Source: JACCZX01 sp963807155 | Lineage (GTDB): Bacteria > Pseudomonadota > Gammaproteobacteria > Burkholderiales > Burkholderiaceae_F | Length of the DNA: 64,000 bases | Assembly (NCBI GenBank): GCA_963807155.1 | Contig: CAWEAZ010000019.1 | Location: 124,001-188,000, forward strand | Direction of reading: 5' to 3' | In this document: positions 48,694 to 58,476 of the stretch, piece by piece | Layout of the letters: every line of letters starts with the position of its first letter | Position numbering within the stretch: the stretch's first letter is position 1 | The notes under the pieces: generated by a model | Seen by the model: the letters and a program-made list of their open reading frames with translations, nothing else | Database searches by the model: none | Told to the model about the DNA's origin: nothing | Made by a program: the position numbers and the translations under genes

Positions 48694-50874
48694 TTAACGC
48701 ATCGCCGCGTTAACACGCTCCGATATGACGCGCGGGGTTATGAAGATGATCAATTCGGTGCGATCGCTTATCGTTGCCGTATTCTTAAAAAGATTTCCCA
48801 CTACAGGAAGATCCCCAAAGAATGGGACTTTGGTAATGGTCGTGCGGTCTTGCTGCTCGTAGATTCCGCCGAGCACGACAGTGCCACCGTTTTCAACCAA
48901 TACTTGCGTCTGAACGTTTTTCGTATCGATCGCTGGGCCCGCGGTTGTCTCCTGCCCGCGGGTGTCCTTGTTAACTTTGACATCAAGAAAGATCGCGCCC
49001 TCAGGCGTGATCTGCGGCGTCACTTCGAGCTTCAACACCGCCTTGCGAAACGCGACCGACGTGGCGCCGCTCGACGTCGACTGCTGATACGGAATCTCGG
49101 TTCCTTGTTCGATCACCGCCTTGACCTTGTCGGCGGTCACGACACGCGGGCTGGAGATGATCTTGCCTCGACCGTCGGCTTCAAGCGCATTCAATTCAAG
49201 GTTAATCAGGCGGGTCAGGGCGCTGTTGAACAACGTCAAATTGAACGAGCCCGGATTAAACCCTCCGATACCCGCAGCGGGCAGGTCGACGTTATTTGAG
49301 TTGATCACAGTCACGCCACCGACAACCCCTCCCCCTCCACCGATACCACCGGCACCCGGCAACGTGGGCAACGCATTTCGACCGCCGACTGCCACTTCGT
49401 TCGTAACTCGTCCGTAACCAAAACGCACACCTAGGTTGCGGCTGAACTTATCGTCCGCCTCGACGATGCGCGCTTCGATCAGAACTTGCGGTACAGGAAT
49501 ATCGATTCTTTGCAGGAGTCTGCGCACGTCTTCGAGTCGTGCGCTCGTGTCCTGCACGAAAATCTGGTTCGTTCGCGGGTCGACTGCCACGCTGCCGCGC
49601 TTGGAAATGAGGCGCTGCTTATCATCGCTCAACAACTTGCGCACGTCCTCGGCCTTTTGATAATTGACGACGAACGCCTCAGAGCGAAGCGGTTCAAGAT
49701 CTGCGATCTGGTTACGCGATTCGAGTTCGAGCTTTTCCTTGGCAGCAATTTCGTCCCGCGGCGCAACCAGCACGACGTTGCCGTTTTTCCGCATGTCCAG
49801 ACCTTTACTCTGCAAAATGATGTCGAGCGCCTGATCCCACGGAACGTCCTTTAGTCGCAACGTAATGGTGCCGCCGACCGAATCACTGGTAATGATGTTC
49901 AGATTCGTAAAATCGGCAATCACCTGCAGCAAAGAGCGCACGTCAACGTTTTGGAAGTTCAGCGATAACCGCTCGCCTTGATAGCCTTGCCGCGTGCCCT
50001 GGAACAGTCGCGTCGGATCCTCGCGTACAGGCCGCACCTCTAGCACGAAACGCGTATCGCTTTGATAGGCGTTGTGTTCCCATACGCCGCGTGGTTCAAC
50101 CACGAGGCGCGCGTTGTTTCCTTGTTGGCTCGCGGTGACCTGCGCCACCGGGGTTGCAAAATCAGATACGTCGAGCCGGCGCTTCAAGCTATCTGGCAAC
50201 GTCGTATTCTGAAAATCCACGATGACGCTATTTCCCTGCTGCCGGATATCGACGTTGGTGTTCGGGTCGGACAAATCGACAACCACCCTGCCTTCGTTCT
50301 CGGCGCCGCGGCGGAAATCGATACCACGCAAAGCCCGGCCGCCGGTAAAGGCCGATGGGCCAGCGGTGACAGGCGCTGTGCTCGACGGTGAAGCTTGAGC
50401 TGCCGTGGCCGACGCCGTGCCCGGCGCGGCTCGGAAGGTGCTCGTATCCGCAGCGCCTCCCAGCGCAACTAACACACGCTTGCCCTCGATCGATACCGTA
50501 TGCGTCATCGGCCGCTTGAGATTGACAACGACACGTGAACGACCTCCCGCCTGCACAACATTAACCGAGCGCACGTCACCCTGGTTCAGTTCGACCATGT
50601 TCTTGCCCAGCCCATTGACGGTCGCCGGCATATCGAGCGCAACGCGCGCGGGATTTGCCACTGAAAAGCTCGCAGGCACTCCCTGCGGCGCATTCTTCAA
50701 CTCGATGCTGACCACGACGCCATTGCTCGTCTGAACGGCGTCTACGCGTTCGATTGCATTGCCTGGATCACTGGCCGCGGTCTGCGCGGAGACTGCAGAA
50801 ACCGTTGCAATCAAGCCCAGCATCGCCGCCAATCGCGACAAGCACACGGCCACATTTTGGACACTGATACTCAT
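48694..50874 (-). CDS. pilQ: Type IV pilus secretin PilQ
   Basis: 726 residues. Signal peptide, two AMIN domains (about 35-270; VVVSIELKNAPQGVPASF), a secretin/TonB short N-terminal domain (LNFQNVDVRSLLQVIADFT), an N1-type domain and the C-terminal secretin barrel with VPFFGDLPVVGNLFK and RTELIIFITPRVI. Forms the outer-membrane pore for pili. A Gly-rich loop (GGIGGGGGVVGGV) is in the barrel region. Overlaps pilP by 4 bp; last of pilMNOPQ. Confidence 0.96.
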   Translation of the reverse strand: MSISVQNVAVCLSRLAAMLGLIATVSAVSAQTAASDPGNAIERVDAVQTSNGVVVSIELKNAPQGVPASFSVANPARVALDMPATVNGLGKNMVELNQGDVRSVNVVQAGGRSRVVVNLKRPMTHTVSIEGKRVLVALGGAADTSTFRAAPGTASATAAQASPSSTAPVTAGPSAFTGGRALRGIDFRRGAENEGRVVVDLSDPNTNVDIRQQGNSVIVDFQNTTLPDSLKRRLDVSDFATPVAQVTASQQGNNARLVVEPRGVWEHNAYQSDTRFVLEVRPVREDPTRLFQGTRQGYQGERLSLNFQNVDVRSLLQVIADFTNLNIITSDSVGGTITLRLKDVPWDQALDIILQSKGLDMRKNGNVVLVAPRDEIAAKEKLELESRNQIADLEPLRSEAFVVNYQKAEDVRKLLSDDKQRLISKRGSVAVDPRTNQIFVQDTSARLEDVRRLLQRIDIPVPQVLIEARIVEADDKFSRNLGVRFGYGRVTNEVAVGGRNALPTLPGAGGIGGGGGVVGGVTVINSNNVDLPAAGIGGFNPGSFNLTLFNSALTRLINLELNALEADGRGKIISSPRVVTADKVKAVIEQGTEIPYQQSTSSGATSVAFRKAVLKLEVTPQITPEGAIFLDVKVNKDTRGQETTAGPAIDTKNVQTQVLVENGGTVVLGGIYEQQDRTTITKVPFFGDLPVVGNLFKNTATISDRTELIIFITPRVISERVNAAMR

Positions 50875-51440
50875 CGCTTGCTCCCTTGTTGCCCCGATTG
50901 CCTCTGGGCGGCTTCCTGCAATTCCAGCTTGGTAGGCCTTTCGATCCATTCGCCAGCGGCGTCCTGAACGATCTCCTTCAAGTCCACTTCGGTTTCAGAA
51001 ATCTTGGTGACCAATCCAAAATTTTGCCCAATGTAGTTGCCACGACGAACCATGAAAGTCTGGCCAGCGGCGTCGATCAACGCCACCTGATTTCCGGACT
51101 GCTGCAGCGTGCCGACCATCTTCAGCTGATCCAACGGATATCCTTCGAGCATTTCACGGCGACGATCCAGATCCGGCCTGATCGAGCTGGTGCTCGACCG
51201 CGATTGCGCCTGCCGCGCAGCAGCCAGAATCATCTTTTGCGGATCGAACGGATCGATTAGCGCTTTCGCTTCATAACTAAACGGCGTGAACTGCTTCGGC
51301 TCCGGCACCGGCTGCGTCGTCGGTCGCATGGTTTTGCGCGTATCGTCCATCCACGTCCGCAATTCGGCTTCATTGCCGCCGCCACAGGCGGCGAGCAACA
51401 ACGTGAAAGATGTGATCGCGCCAAAGCGATGGAAAGTCAT
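50871..51440 (-). CDS. pilP: Type IV pilus inner-membrane lipoprotein PilP
   Basis: 189 residues. Lipobox LAAC in ITSFTLLLAACGGG, a disordered linker, then the PilP beta domain (YPLDQLKMVGTLQQSGNQVALIDAAGQTFMVRRGNYIGQN). Links PilNO to the PilQ secretin. A GTG at 51452 overlapping the pilO stop is an alternative start. Confidence 0.94.
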   Translation of the reverse strand: MTFHRFGAITSFTLLLAACGGGNEAELRTWMDDTRKTMRPTTQPVPEPKQFTPFSYEAKALIDPFDPQKMILAAARQAQSRSSTSSIRPDLDRRREMLEGYPLDQLKMVGTLQQSGNQVALIDAAGQTFMVRRGNYIGQNFGLVTKISETEVDLKEIVQDAAGEWIERPTKLELQEAAQRQSGQQGSKR

Positions 51441-51448
51441 CGAGGGTC

Positions 51449-52099
51449 TCACTTGCCAGGCCCTTTCTTCTCAAGTTTCGCCTTGGCAGCTCGCTGCGCG
51501 GCAATTTCTTCGGGATCAAGATAACGATATGTCTTGGCCGTGGCGTCAAATGTCAGGCTACCGCCCTTCCCAGCCTGTACGTTGACGTTGTTCAACGTGA
51601 CGATCCGCGGCAGGTTTGCAATGTCGCTCGCAAACGCTCCCAGATCGTGATACTTGCCCGATACCTTGACCGCGATGGGAAGCTCTGCATAGTACTCACG
51701 GACATTGGTCTGTCCTGGGCGGAACAATTCAAAGTCAAGTCCTCGCCCGACACCTGCCTGGTTAATGTCCGATAGCAGGGCGTCCATTTCGGACTTGCTT
51801 GGCAACTGCTTCTCAAGCGTCAACACGTATTGACTGACCTGCTCGCGCTGCTTACGCAATTCCTCGAGATTGACGGCCTGCTGCAGCTTGCCTCGGTACT
51901 CTTCCTTGAGCTTCTGTTCTTCAGCCTGCAGCTGCTCGAGTTGATCTTTCTGACCACTCCAAAGACCGAACCAGCCACCGACCGCGCAGACCACGATCAG
52001 GAATAACCACATCGCGATACGCGGTGCCGCCGGCCATGAGCCGACGTTATCCAGGCTCAAGCCTTGAAACTGTGATGCCAGACTACGACCGGTTGCCAT
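51449..52099 (-). CDS. pilO: Type IV pilus assembly protein PilO
   Basis: 216 residues. One membrane helix (IAMWLFLIVVCAVGGWFGLW), a coiled coil (KDQLEQLQAEEQKLKEEYRGKLQQ) and a ferredoxin-like domain with FRPGQTNVREYYAELPIAVKVSGKYHDLGAFASDIANLPRIV. Heterodimerises with PilN. Confidence 0.95.
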   Translation of the reverse strand: MATGRSLASQFQGLSLDNVGSWPAAPRIAMWLFLIVVCAVGGWFGLWSGQKDQLEQLQAEEQKLKEEYRGKLQQAVNLEELRKQREQVSQYVLTLEKQLPSKSEMDALLSDINQAGVGRGLDFELFRPGQTNVREYYAELPIAVKVSGKYHDLGAFASDIANLPRIVTLNNVNVQAGKGGSLTFDATAKTYRYLDPEEIAAQRAAKAKLEKKGPGK

Positions 52100-52112
52100 C
52101 GATTCCTCGTTC

Positions 52113-52814
52113 CTACTTGTTGGCGGGCGCTGCAGGTGCAGGCGCCGAAGACGACGTAATGCTGGGCGTCGATTGCACGGCGGTGGGTACTGGGGTCGTC
52201 GGCACCAACGACGACTTCGCGCCCGGCTGAGCCTGCATCAGCGCGCGCTCCGGTGTTTGCTTCAGCGAAAAATTAAGTGAGAACTCGAATACGCGGCGGT
52301 TGATCCCCTGCGGACCTGCACCCGCTACCTTGATCTCGATCAACTCCGGGCGCTCCAGTACGCGTGAGTTGTTCTGCAGATTGCGCAGAAACTCCGACAC
52401 GCGCTCGTTAGACGCTGCCCAACCGCTGACATTGACCTTTCGATCTTCCTGCTTGATACCGCGCAAATAAATGCCTTCCGGGACCTGCTTGGCAACTTCG
52501 TCAATCAGGTAGACAGGCAAATTGCGGTCTGCTTGCAGGTCCTCAACGGCGCGTTGGCGTGCGCGCAAACCGTCAATCTCGGCACGCAACGACGCAATTT
52601 CCTTGATCTGGGTGTCGAGCTTGCGGTTTTCGGCACGGACAAACTCGTTGCGTGATTCCTGATTCGAGATGTATCCCTGCAGCACGGTCCAAACCACCGC
52701 AATCATCAACAAACCGGCGACGACCGAAAGGCCGGTCATGAACCAGAAGACTTTCTTCTGCCGCTCGCGTCTGGCTTCGCGATGCGGCAATAGATTGACG
52801 CGAGGTGTTGTCAT
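52113..52814 (-). CDS. pilN: Type IV pilus assembly protein PilN
   Basis: 233 residues. It begins TPRVNLLPHREARRERQKK, the PilM-binding motif INLLP type, followed by a membrane helix (FWFMTGLSVVAGLLMIAVVWTVL), coiled coil and periplasmic domain. An Ala/Pro/Ser-rich tail of about 40 residues is variable. Overlaps pilM by 4 bp. Confidence 0.95.
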   Translation of the reverse strand: MTTPRVNLLPHREARRERQKKVFWFMTGLSVVAGLLMIAVVWTVLQGYISNQESRNEFVRAENRKLDTQIKEIASLRAEIDGLRARQRAVEDLQADRNLPVYLIDEVAKQVPEGIYLRGIKQEDRKVNVSGWAASNERVSEFLRNLQNNSRVLERPELIEIKVAGAGPQGINRRVFEFSLNFSLKQTPERALMQAQPGAKSSLVPTTPVPTAVQSTPSITSSSAPAPAAPANK

Positions 52815-53887
52815 CGGTCAAACCTCCGCATTGCCAATCCGCACGGCGTTAGCAGTGCAGGCGCGTCCAGCCTCAACTGTTTCTCGCGAATGTTGGACGA
52901 GATCTCCATGCCTTTGAATGGTGAGATCACCGAGGCCGGGACCTGTGAACGCTCCATTAGAGCTTCAGGCAGGCCGCTGAGCACCGCAGAACCACCGGCC
53001 AACATGATTTGATCGACACGGCTATACGGCGTCGACGTGAAAAAGAATTGCAATGCGCGCGTGATCTCGATCGTCGCAGTATCAATGAACGGCTTCAGCA
53101 CCGCGGTTTCATAGTCTGCCGGCAGATCGCCACTGCGCTTTTTCTGTTCGGCTTCCTCGCTCGGGATGCCGTAGGTACGCGAAATGTCACCGGTCAGCTG
53201 CTGCCCCCCGAACGGTTGTTCGCGTTCATAGATTGCTTCACCGTCATGCATCACGGTGACACTTGTCGTGTTTGCTCCGATGTAAAACACCGCGATAACT
53301 AGGCCCTCGCCGTTGTTAGGCAGTTGCTCGATCAGCCGCTCGATCGCTGAACGTGCTGAGTACGACTCGACGTCGACCACCATCGGCTTTAATCCGGCGG
53401 CTTGGGCCACCGCCACACGATCTTCGACTTTTTCCTTACGCGAAGCCGCGATCAGCACTTCGACGTCGTCCGGCGCATTCGGGATTGCGCCCAACACCTG
53501 AAAGTCCAGGCTGACTTCATCGAGTGCGAACGGAATATATTGATTGGCTTCGCTCTCGACCTGCATCTCAAGCTCTTCTTCGCGCAGGTTCGCCGGCAAC
53601 GCAATACGCTTGGTGATGACGGCGGAGGCGGGTAATGCCATCGCGACGTTTTTGACTTTGCCGCCCGCGCGACGCCAAGCGCGCCTCACTGCCTCGGCCA
53701 CTACATCAATCTTGTCAACATTGCCGTCGACCACAGATCCCCGTGGCAGCGGCTCGATGGCATAGCGCTCGAGGCGCAATGTGCCCTTGCCGGCCTCGGA
53801 CAACTCGACAATTTTCACGCTCGACGAGCCGATATCAAGGCCGATCAGCGGCGGCGCTTTAGGCGAAAAAGGCAGATCAAAGGCCAA
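52811..53887 (-). CDS. pilM: Type IV pilus assembly ATPase-like protein PilM
   Basis: 358 residues, actin-like fold. LIGLDIGSSSVKIVELS is the phosphate-1 motif; MLAGGSAVLSGLPEALMERS is the adenosine region. Cytoplasmic partner of PilN. First gene of pilMNOPQ, with a 398-bp upstream region shared with divergent ponA. Confidence 0.95.
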   Translation of the reverse strand: MAFDLPFSPKAPPLIGLDIGSSSVKIVELSEAGKGTLRLERYAIEPLPRGSVVDGNVDKIDVVAEAVRRAWRRAGGKVKNVAMALPASAVITKRIALPANLREEELEMQVESEANQYIPFALDEVSLDFQVLGAIPNAPDDVEVLIAASRKEKVEDRVAVAQAAGLKPMVVDVESYSARSAIERLIEQLPNNGEGLVIAVFYIGANTTSVTVMHDGEAIYEREQPFGGQQLTGDISRTYGIPSEEAEQKKRSGDLPADYETAVLKPFIDTATIEITRALQFFFTSTPYSRVDQIMLAGGSAVLSGLPEALMERSQVPASVISPFKGMEISSNIREKQLRLDAPALLTPCGLAMRRFDR

Positions 53888-54285
53888 GGTGATGCTCCCA
53901 GCTGACGACGCTTGAACGAGTGCTCAACCACGCACTCCATGAATCGGCAAGACAACGAGCGAAGAAACGGACGCCCGTCTCCTCGATCCCCCAAGATCCC
54001 AATCGGCGCAGCCGGATCGAAACCCGTTTTTCCTTATGTTTCGCGCGTTTACCGCAGATTTATCGGACGCTACGCGAAATCCTATCAACATACGCAAAAG
54101 CCACACAAGCCCCGTGTTCGGCCTAATCGTGCCCTCTTTGAGGGATTAACAACGAACATCTGTCGCCAGCCAGCGTCCAACGTGAGGTTTGCCCGAACGC
54201 GCTGGCGCCATACCGACTCCTATAATCTCGTACTCTCTCAGCAGCGAAGCGCAAAAAAGCGGTCGCTCACACGCCTAACTCGCCG
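53888..54285. promoter_or_regulatory. Divergent promoter region pilM / ponA
   Basis: 398 bp without a convincing gene. A perfect TATAAT at 54221-54226, 65 bp before ponA, is a -10 candidate, but no matching -35 was found. A small hairpin CCTC-TTT-GAGG is near 54130. A 134-residue plus-strand frame here is Arg-rich, lacks a ribosome-binding site and ends inside ponA. Confidence 0.5.
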
Positions 54286-56685
54286 TTGCGAACGCCGGTC
54301 ACTACAAAACACGTGAGCTCCCGCAATTCCGACAATTACGACGACGAAGCGCCACGCGCGCCGCTGGCGTGGTATTGGCGCGCCCTGCGGATCCTGGCGG
54401 TCGTCGCCGCCGGCGGGATCGCCACCGGCCTGCTGCTCGGCACATTTGTTTTCGCAATCGTCTATTCGAACTTGCCGCCGATCGATGCGTTAACGGACTA
54501 CCGGCCCAAGATTCCGTTGCGGGTATGGACGGCAGACGGAATATTGATCGGGGAATTCGGCGAGGAGCGGCGAGAGTTCGTGCCGTTGGCCGAAATTCCG
54601 GACGAGTTGAAAAAGGCGATCCTGGCAGCAGAGGACGACAGCTTTTATCAACATCACGGCGTCGACTACGCCGGGCTCGCACGAGCGTTCGTCTCCAACT
54701 TTGCCTCCGGTCGTCGCGGCCAGGGTGGCAGCACGATCACGATGCAGCTTGCGCGTACGTTTTTTCTGAGCTCCGAGCGCAGCTACCTGCGCAAGCTCTA
54801 TGAGATTGCGCTCGCATACAAGATCGAGTCGTCGCTTTCGAAGGACCGCATCTTCGAGGTGTATGCCAACCAGATCTTTCTTGGGCAGCGCGCTTACGGA
54901 TTTGCGTCGGCGTCACAGATCTACTTCGGTAAGAAGCTAAAGGATTTAACGACCGCCGAGATCGCGACGCTGGCCGGTTTGCCGGTAGCGCCCGCTACCT
55001 ACAACCCGTTCGTCAATCCCAAGCGCGCCAAGGGCCGGCAGCAATACGTCCTAGCGCGCATGTTGCAGCTTCACTACATTGACCAAGCGACGCACGACGC
55101 CGCGCTTGCGCAGGAACTAAAGCCGCGTGCTGCCAATTACGCGGTCGAACAGGCGTTCAAGGTGCGCCTGCACGCCGAATATGCGGCCGAGCTGGCACGG
55201 CAACTGGTTTTCGAAGTGTTTCGCGACGAGACGTACACGCGTGGGTTGAACGTGTTCACAACGCTGCGCAAGGACGACCAGGAAACGGCATACACGGCGT
55301 TGCGCGCGCAGGTTCTCGCCTATGACCGAAAATACGGCTACCGCGGCCCCGAAGCCTTTATTGAGCTGCACGCCGATCCCACCGTGCGCGAACAGCGCAT
55401 CGAAGATGCGTTGATCGAAGCGATCGACAGCCCCAATCTGGTGCCGGCAGTCGTGCTGGAGGCCTCGCCCGCAACAGTCAAGGCGATGGTGCAAGGCGGC
55501 TCGACAATCGAGATCAAGCCGGACGGTTTGCGATTTGCCGCCCCGTCGTTATCTCCCAAGGCACAGCCCAATCGCAAGATCGTTCCGGGCGCCGTAATTC
55601 GGGTTACGCGCGATGACAAGGGAATCTGGCAAGTGGTTCAGCTGCCGCAGGTCGAAGCTGCATTCGTCGCTGCGAGCTCGAAAGATGGGCAGGTCAAGGC
55701 GCTGGTCGGAGGATTCGACTTCAACCTGAACAAGTTCAACCACGTGACCCAGGCGTGGCGCCAGCCCGGCTCCAGCTTTAAGCCGTTCATTTACTCGGCG
55801 TCGCTTGAAAAAGGCTTCATGCCGAGCACGCTGATCAACGACGCGCCGATCAGCATCGACCCGAATCTGACCGGCGGCCAGCTATGGGAGCCCAAAAATT
55901 ACGACGGCAAGTTCGACGGTCCGATGCGCTTGCGGCAAGGCCTCGCACGATCGAAAAATCTGGTTTCGGTTCGCATCCTGCAGGCAATTGGCCCGCGCTA
56001 CGCGCAAGACTGGGTCACCCGATTCGGCTTCGACGCTGAAAGGCATCCCGCGTACTTGACGATGGCGCTCGGGGCGGGTGCGGTGACGCCATGGCAGATG
56101 ATCAATGCGTACTCGATATTCGCCAACGGCGGCTATCGAACGAATATGCACCTGGTCGCCAAGATCACCGATGCAACCGGCAAAGTGCTGATGGAAGCCA
56201 AGCCGCTGCAGGCAGGCGATGAAACGAATCGCGTGCTTGGCGCACGCAATGCGTTCCTAATGGATAACCTGCTGAAGGACGTTGCCCGCTACGGCACTGC
56301 GGCGCGAGCCGGCAGCACGTTGAAGCGGCCCGATATTGCAGGCAAGACGGGCACGACCAACGACTCGCACGACGCATGGTTCGCAGGTTATGGCGGTGAT
56401 CTGGTAGCGGTTGGGTGGATGGGTTTCGATCAGCCGCGCCCCCTTGGCGAGCGCGAAACCGGCGGTGGCCTCGCGTTGCCCATCTGGATTTCGTACATGG
56501 CCAAGGCGCTGAAAGGCGTACCTGAAGCAACGCGCGAGGTTCCCAGCGGCATCGTTAGTCTCGGCGGCGAGTACTACTTCGTCGAGCACCAGCCCGGACA
56601 TGGCGTGGCCAGCGTTGGGCTGGACGACATGCTGCCGCCGGAGGAGCAAGTCAAACGGGAGTCCGTGCGCGAACAGATTTTTTAG
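54286..56685 (+). CDS. mrcA: Penicillin-binding protein 1A
   Basis: Bifunctional class A PBP, 799 residues from TTG 54286; a GTG at 54313 is an equally plausible start. Membrane anchor at about 33-60, glycosyltransferase domain with catalytic Glu116 (ILAAEDDSFYQHHGVD) and GQGGSTITMQLAR, an OB-like insert, and transpeptidase motifs SSFK (496-499), SKN (556-558) and KTGT (687-690). Polymerises and crosslinks peptidoglycan. Next to the pilus operon, as in many beta/gammaproteobacteria. Also called ponA. Confidence 0.96.
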   Translation: MRTPVTTKHVSSRNSDNYDDEAPRAPLAWYWRALRILAVVAAGGIATGLLLGTFVFAIVYSNLPPIDALTDYRPKIPLRVWTADGILIGEFGEERREFVPLAEIPDELKKAILAAEDDSFYQHHGVDYAGLARAFVSNFASGRRGQGGSTITMQLARTFFLSSERSYLRKLYEIALAYKIESSLSKDRIFEVYANQIFLGQRAYGFASASQIYFGKKLKDLTTAEIATLAGLPVAPATYNPFVNPKRAKGRQQYVLARMLQLHYIDQATHDAALAQELKPRAANYAVEQAFKVRLHAEYAAELARQLVFEVFRDETYTRGLNVFTTLRKDDQETAYTALRAQVLAYDRKYGYRGPEAFIELHADPTVREQRIEDALIEAIDSPNLVPAVVLEASPATVKAMVQGGSTIEIKPDGLRFAAPSLSPKAQPNRKIVPGAVIRVTRDDKGIWQVVQLPQVEAAFVAASSKDGQVKALVGGFDFNLNKFNHVTQAWRQPGSSFKPFIYSASLEKGFMPSTLINDAPISIDPNLTGGQLWEPKNYDGKFDGPMRLRQGLARSKNLVSVRILQAIGPRYAQDWVTRFGFDAERHPAYLTMALGAGAVTPWQMINAYSIFANGGYRTNMHLVAKITDATGKVLMEAKPLQAGDETNRVLGARNAFLMDNLLKDVARYGTAARAGSTLKRPDIAGKTGTTNDSHDAWFAGYGGDLVAVGWMGFDQPRPLGERETGGGLALPIWISYMAKALKGVPEATREVPSGIVSLGGEYYFVEHQPGHGVASVGLDDMLPPEEQVKRESVREQIF

Positions 56686-56691
56686 CGCACG

Positions 56692-57009
56692 TTAGCCTCG
56701 CAACACAACGGCTTCGCCGCCCTGAGCTGAGACCAGCCGCGACAACGCTGCAAACAGTTCGCTGCCATCGCGCGTATCGAGCCATCGATCACCATCGCGG
56801 GCGTAGTGAAACGCGCCACTCTTGCCGGCGACCCATATCTGCTGCATCGGCGTCTGACTGTTGACGATCACCTTCGACGCGTCGCCGAGCTCGAGCGTCA
56901 GCACATTACCCGCGCGCGATGCCTCGATGTCGATGTCAGCAGCGTCGACGGCACGCTCGATCGCCGCGAGCGTTGCCTCGGCCAGTTCGAGGAATTCCGA
57001 TTCGCTCAT
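56692..57009 (-). CDS. cyaY: Iron-sulfur cluster assembly protein CyaY (frataxin)
   Basis: 105 residues from MSESEFLELAEATLAAIE. Acidic first helix (ERAVDAADIDIEA) followed by beta strands LTLELGDASKVIVNSQTPMQQIWVAGKSGAFHY, the frataxin core. Regulates iron delivery to IscS/IscU. Convergent with ponA (6 bp between stops) and divergent from lptM with only 15 bp between start codons. Confidence 0.94.
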   Translation of the reverse strand: MSESEFLELAEATLAAIERAVDAADIDIEASRAGNVLTLELGDASKVIVNSQTPMQQIWVAGKSGAFHYARDGDRWLDTRDGSELFAALSRLVSAQGGEAVVLRG

Positions 57010-57024
57010 GTTAGATTGGTTGCC

Positions 57025-57201
57025 ATGCGACTCGCCGCAACGATACTCGTCGCCGTAACGGCCTCTGCGCTTTCGGCGTGCGGCCAGAAAGGTCCGCTCA
57101 CGCTGCCACCGCCCCCCCCTTCCGCGCAGCAATCGCCAGCGCCGACAAAATCCGTGGACCGTCCCTTTCCAGACGTGCCAGCCACTTCAGAACAAAAATG
57201 A
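57025..57201 (+). CDS. lptM: LPS translocon maturation chaperone LptM-like lipoprotein
   Basis: 58 residues. Lipoprotein signal MRLAATILVAVTASALSAC followed at once by CGQKGPLTLPPPP, the conserved start of LptM/YifL proteins, which promote oxidative maturation of LptD. The rest is Pro/Ser-rich. Overlaps lysA (ATGA), the classic cyaY-lptM-lysA layout. Confidence 0.85.
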   Translation: MRLAATILVAVTASALSACGQKGPLTLPPPPPSAQQSPAPTKSVDRPFPDVPATSEQK

Positions 57202-58474
57202 CCGCCGCGCTGCCGGCCAGCGAGGGGTTCAGCTACCGCGAAAACCACCTGTACTGCGAAGACGCTGCGCTCGACGCGCTGGCGCAGCGCTACGGAACAC
57301 CGTTGTACGTGTATTCGCGTCGCGCGATCGAAAGTGCTTATGGCGCGTACGACTCGGCGCTCAAGGGGCGCAGCGCACTCGTGTGTTACGCGGTCAAGGC
57401 CAATTCGAATCTGGCGGTGCTCGATGTGCTTGCGCGACGCGGCGCCGGATTCGACATTGTCTCGGGTGGAGAACTCGCGCGTGTGCTCGCCGCTGGTGGC
57501 GATGCAGGCAAGACTGTCTTTTCCGGCGTCGGAAAAAGCGAAGCCGAGATCGAAGCAGCGCTAAAAGCTGACGTCGCTTGCTTCAACGTCGAGTCATCTG
57601 CTGAGCTTGATCGCATCGACGCCGCAGCCAGCCGTTTACAAGAACGCGCGCGGGTTGCGCTGCGCGTCAATCCGGATATTGACGCCAAGACGCATCCTCA
57701 CATTTCCACCGGGCTCAAAAGCAACAAGTTTGGTGTTGCATACGCGGACACGCTGGCACTCTGCCGGGTCGCGTGCGCGAAGCCGGCGCTGGAGTTGGTG
57801 GGACTCGGCTGCCATATCGGCTCGCAGATCACGGAGATCGCGCCGTATGTTGAAGCTGCCGATCGCATCATCGATCTGGTCGACTCGCTCGAGCGCGAAA
57901 AAATCGCTCTGCGCCATATCGACCTCGGCGGCGGGTTGGGAATTCGCTATCAGAACGAGTCTCCGCCGCGCGCCTCGGAGTTGATTGAAGCTTTGCTGTC
58001 GCGGCTCGACGCACGCGGTCATCGCAACAAGAAGGTGATCTTCGAGCCGGGTCGCTCGATTGTCGGCAACGCCGGGGTCCTGCTCACACGCGTCGAATAT
58101 CTGAAACCAGGTGAGTCGAAGAATTTTGCGATCGTCGATGCAGCGATGAATGATCTGATCCGGCCCGCGATGTACGACGCGTGGATGAACGTGTTGCCCG
58201 TTGCGCCACGGAAGCAACGGTGTCAAAAGGTACGACATCGTCGGCCCAGTGTGCGAATCCGCGGACTGGCTTGCACGTGATCGAGACCTGGCACTGCATT
58301 CTGGCGACTTGCTCGCGATCGCGAGCGCCGGCGCCTACGCAATGGCAATGAGCTCCAACTACAACAGCAGAGGACGTCCCGCTGAGGTGATGGTCGACGG
58401 CGCGCGATCGTATTGCTGTGCGGCAGCGCGAAACGATCGAACAATTGTTCGCGACAGAGTCGCGCTTGCCGTAA
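57198..58474 (+). CDS. lysA: Diaminopimelate decarboxylase, frameshifted
   Basis: PLP enzyme for the last step of lysine synthesis. VCYAVKANSN carries the PLP lysine; GLGCHIGSQI, LGGGLGIRY and FEPGRSIVGNAG are intact. After NVLPVAP (about 58208) the sequence moves to a second frame (YDIVGPVCESADWLARDRDLALHSGDLLAI...NYNSRGRPAEVMVDG), then at about 58408 to a third ending ETIEQLFATESRLP at 58474. Two indels restore about 425 residues. The active-site Cys region CES is present. Confidence 0.94.
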
Positions 58475-58476
58475 CG

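Noticed and set aside
53912..54316. Possible 134-residue gene upstream of mrcA
   Set aside because: Basic low-complexity composition, no ribosome-binding site, overlaps the mrcA start; better explained as a regulatory region.
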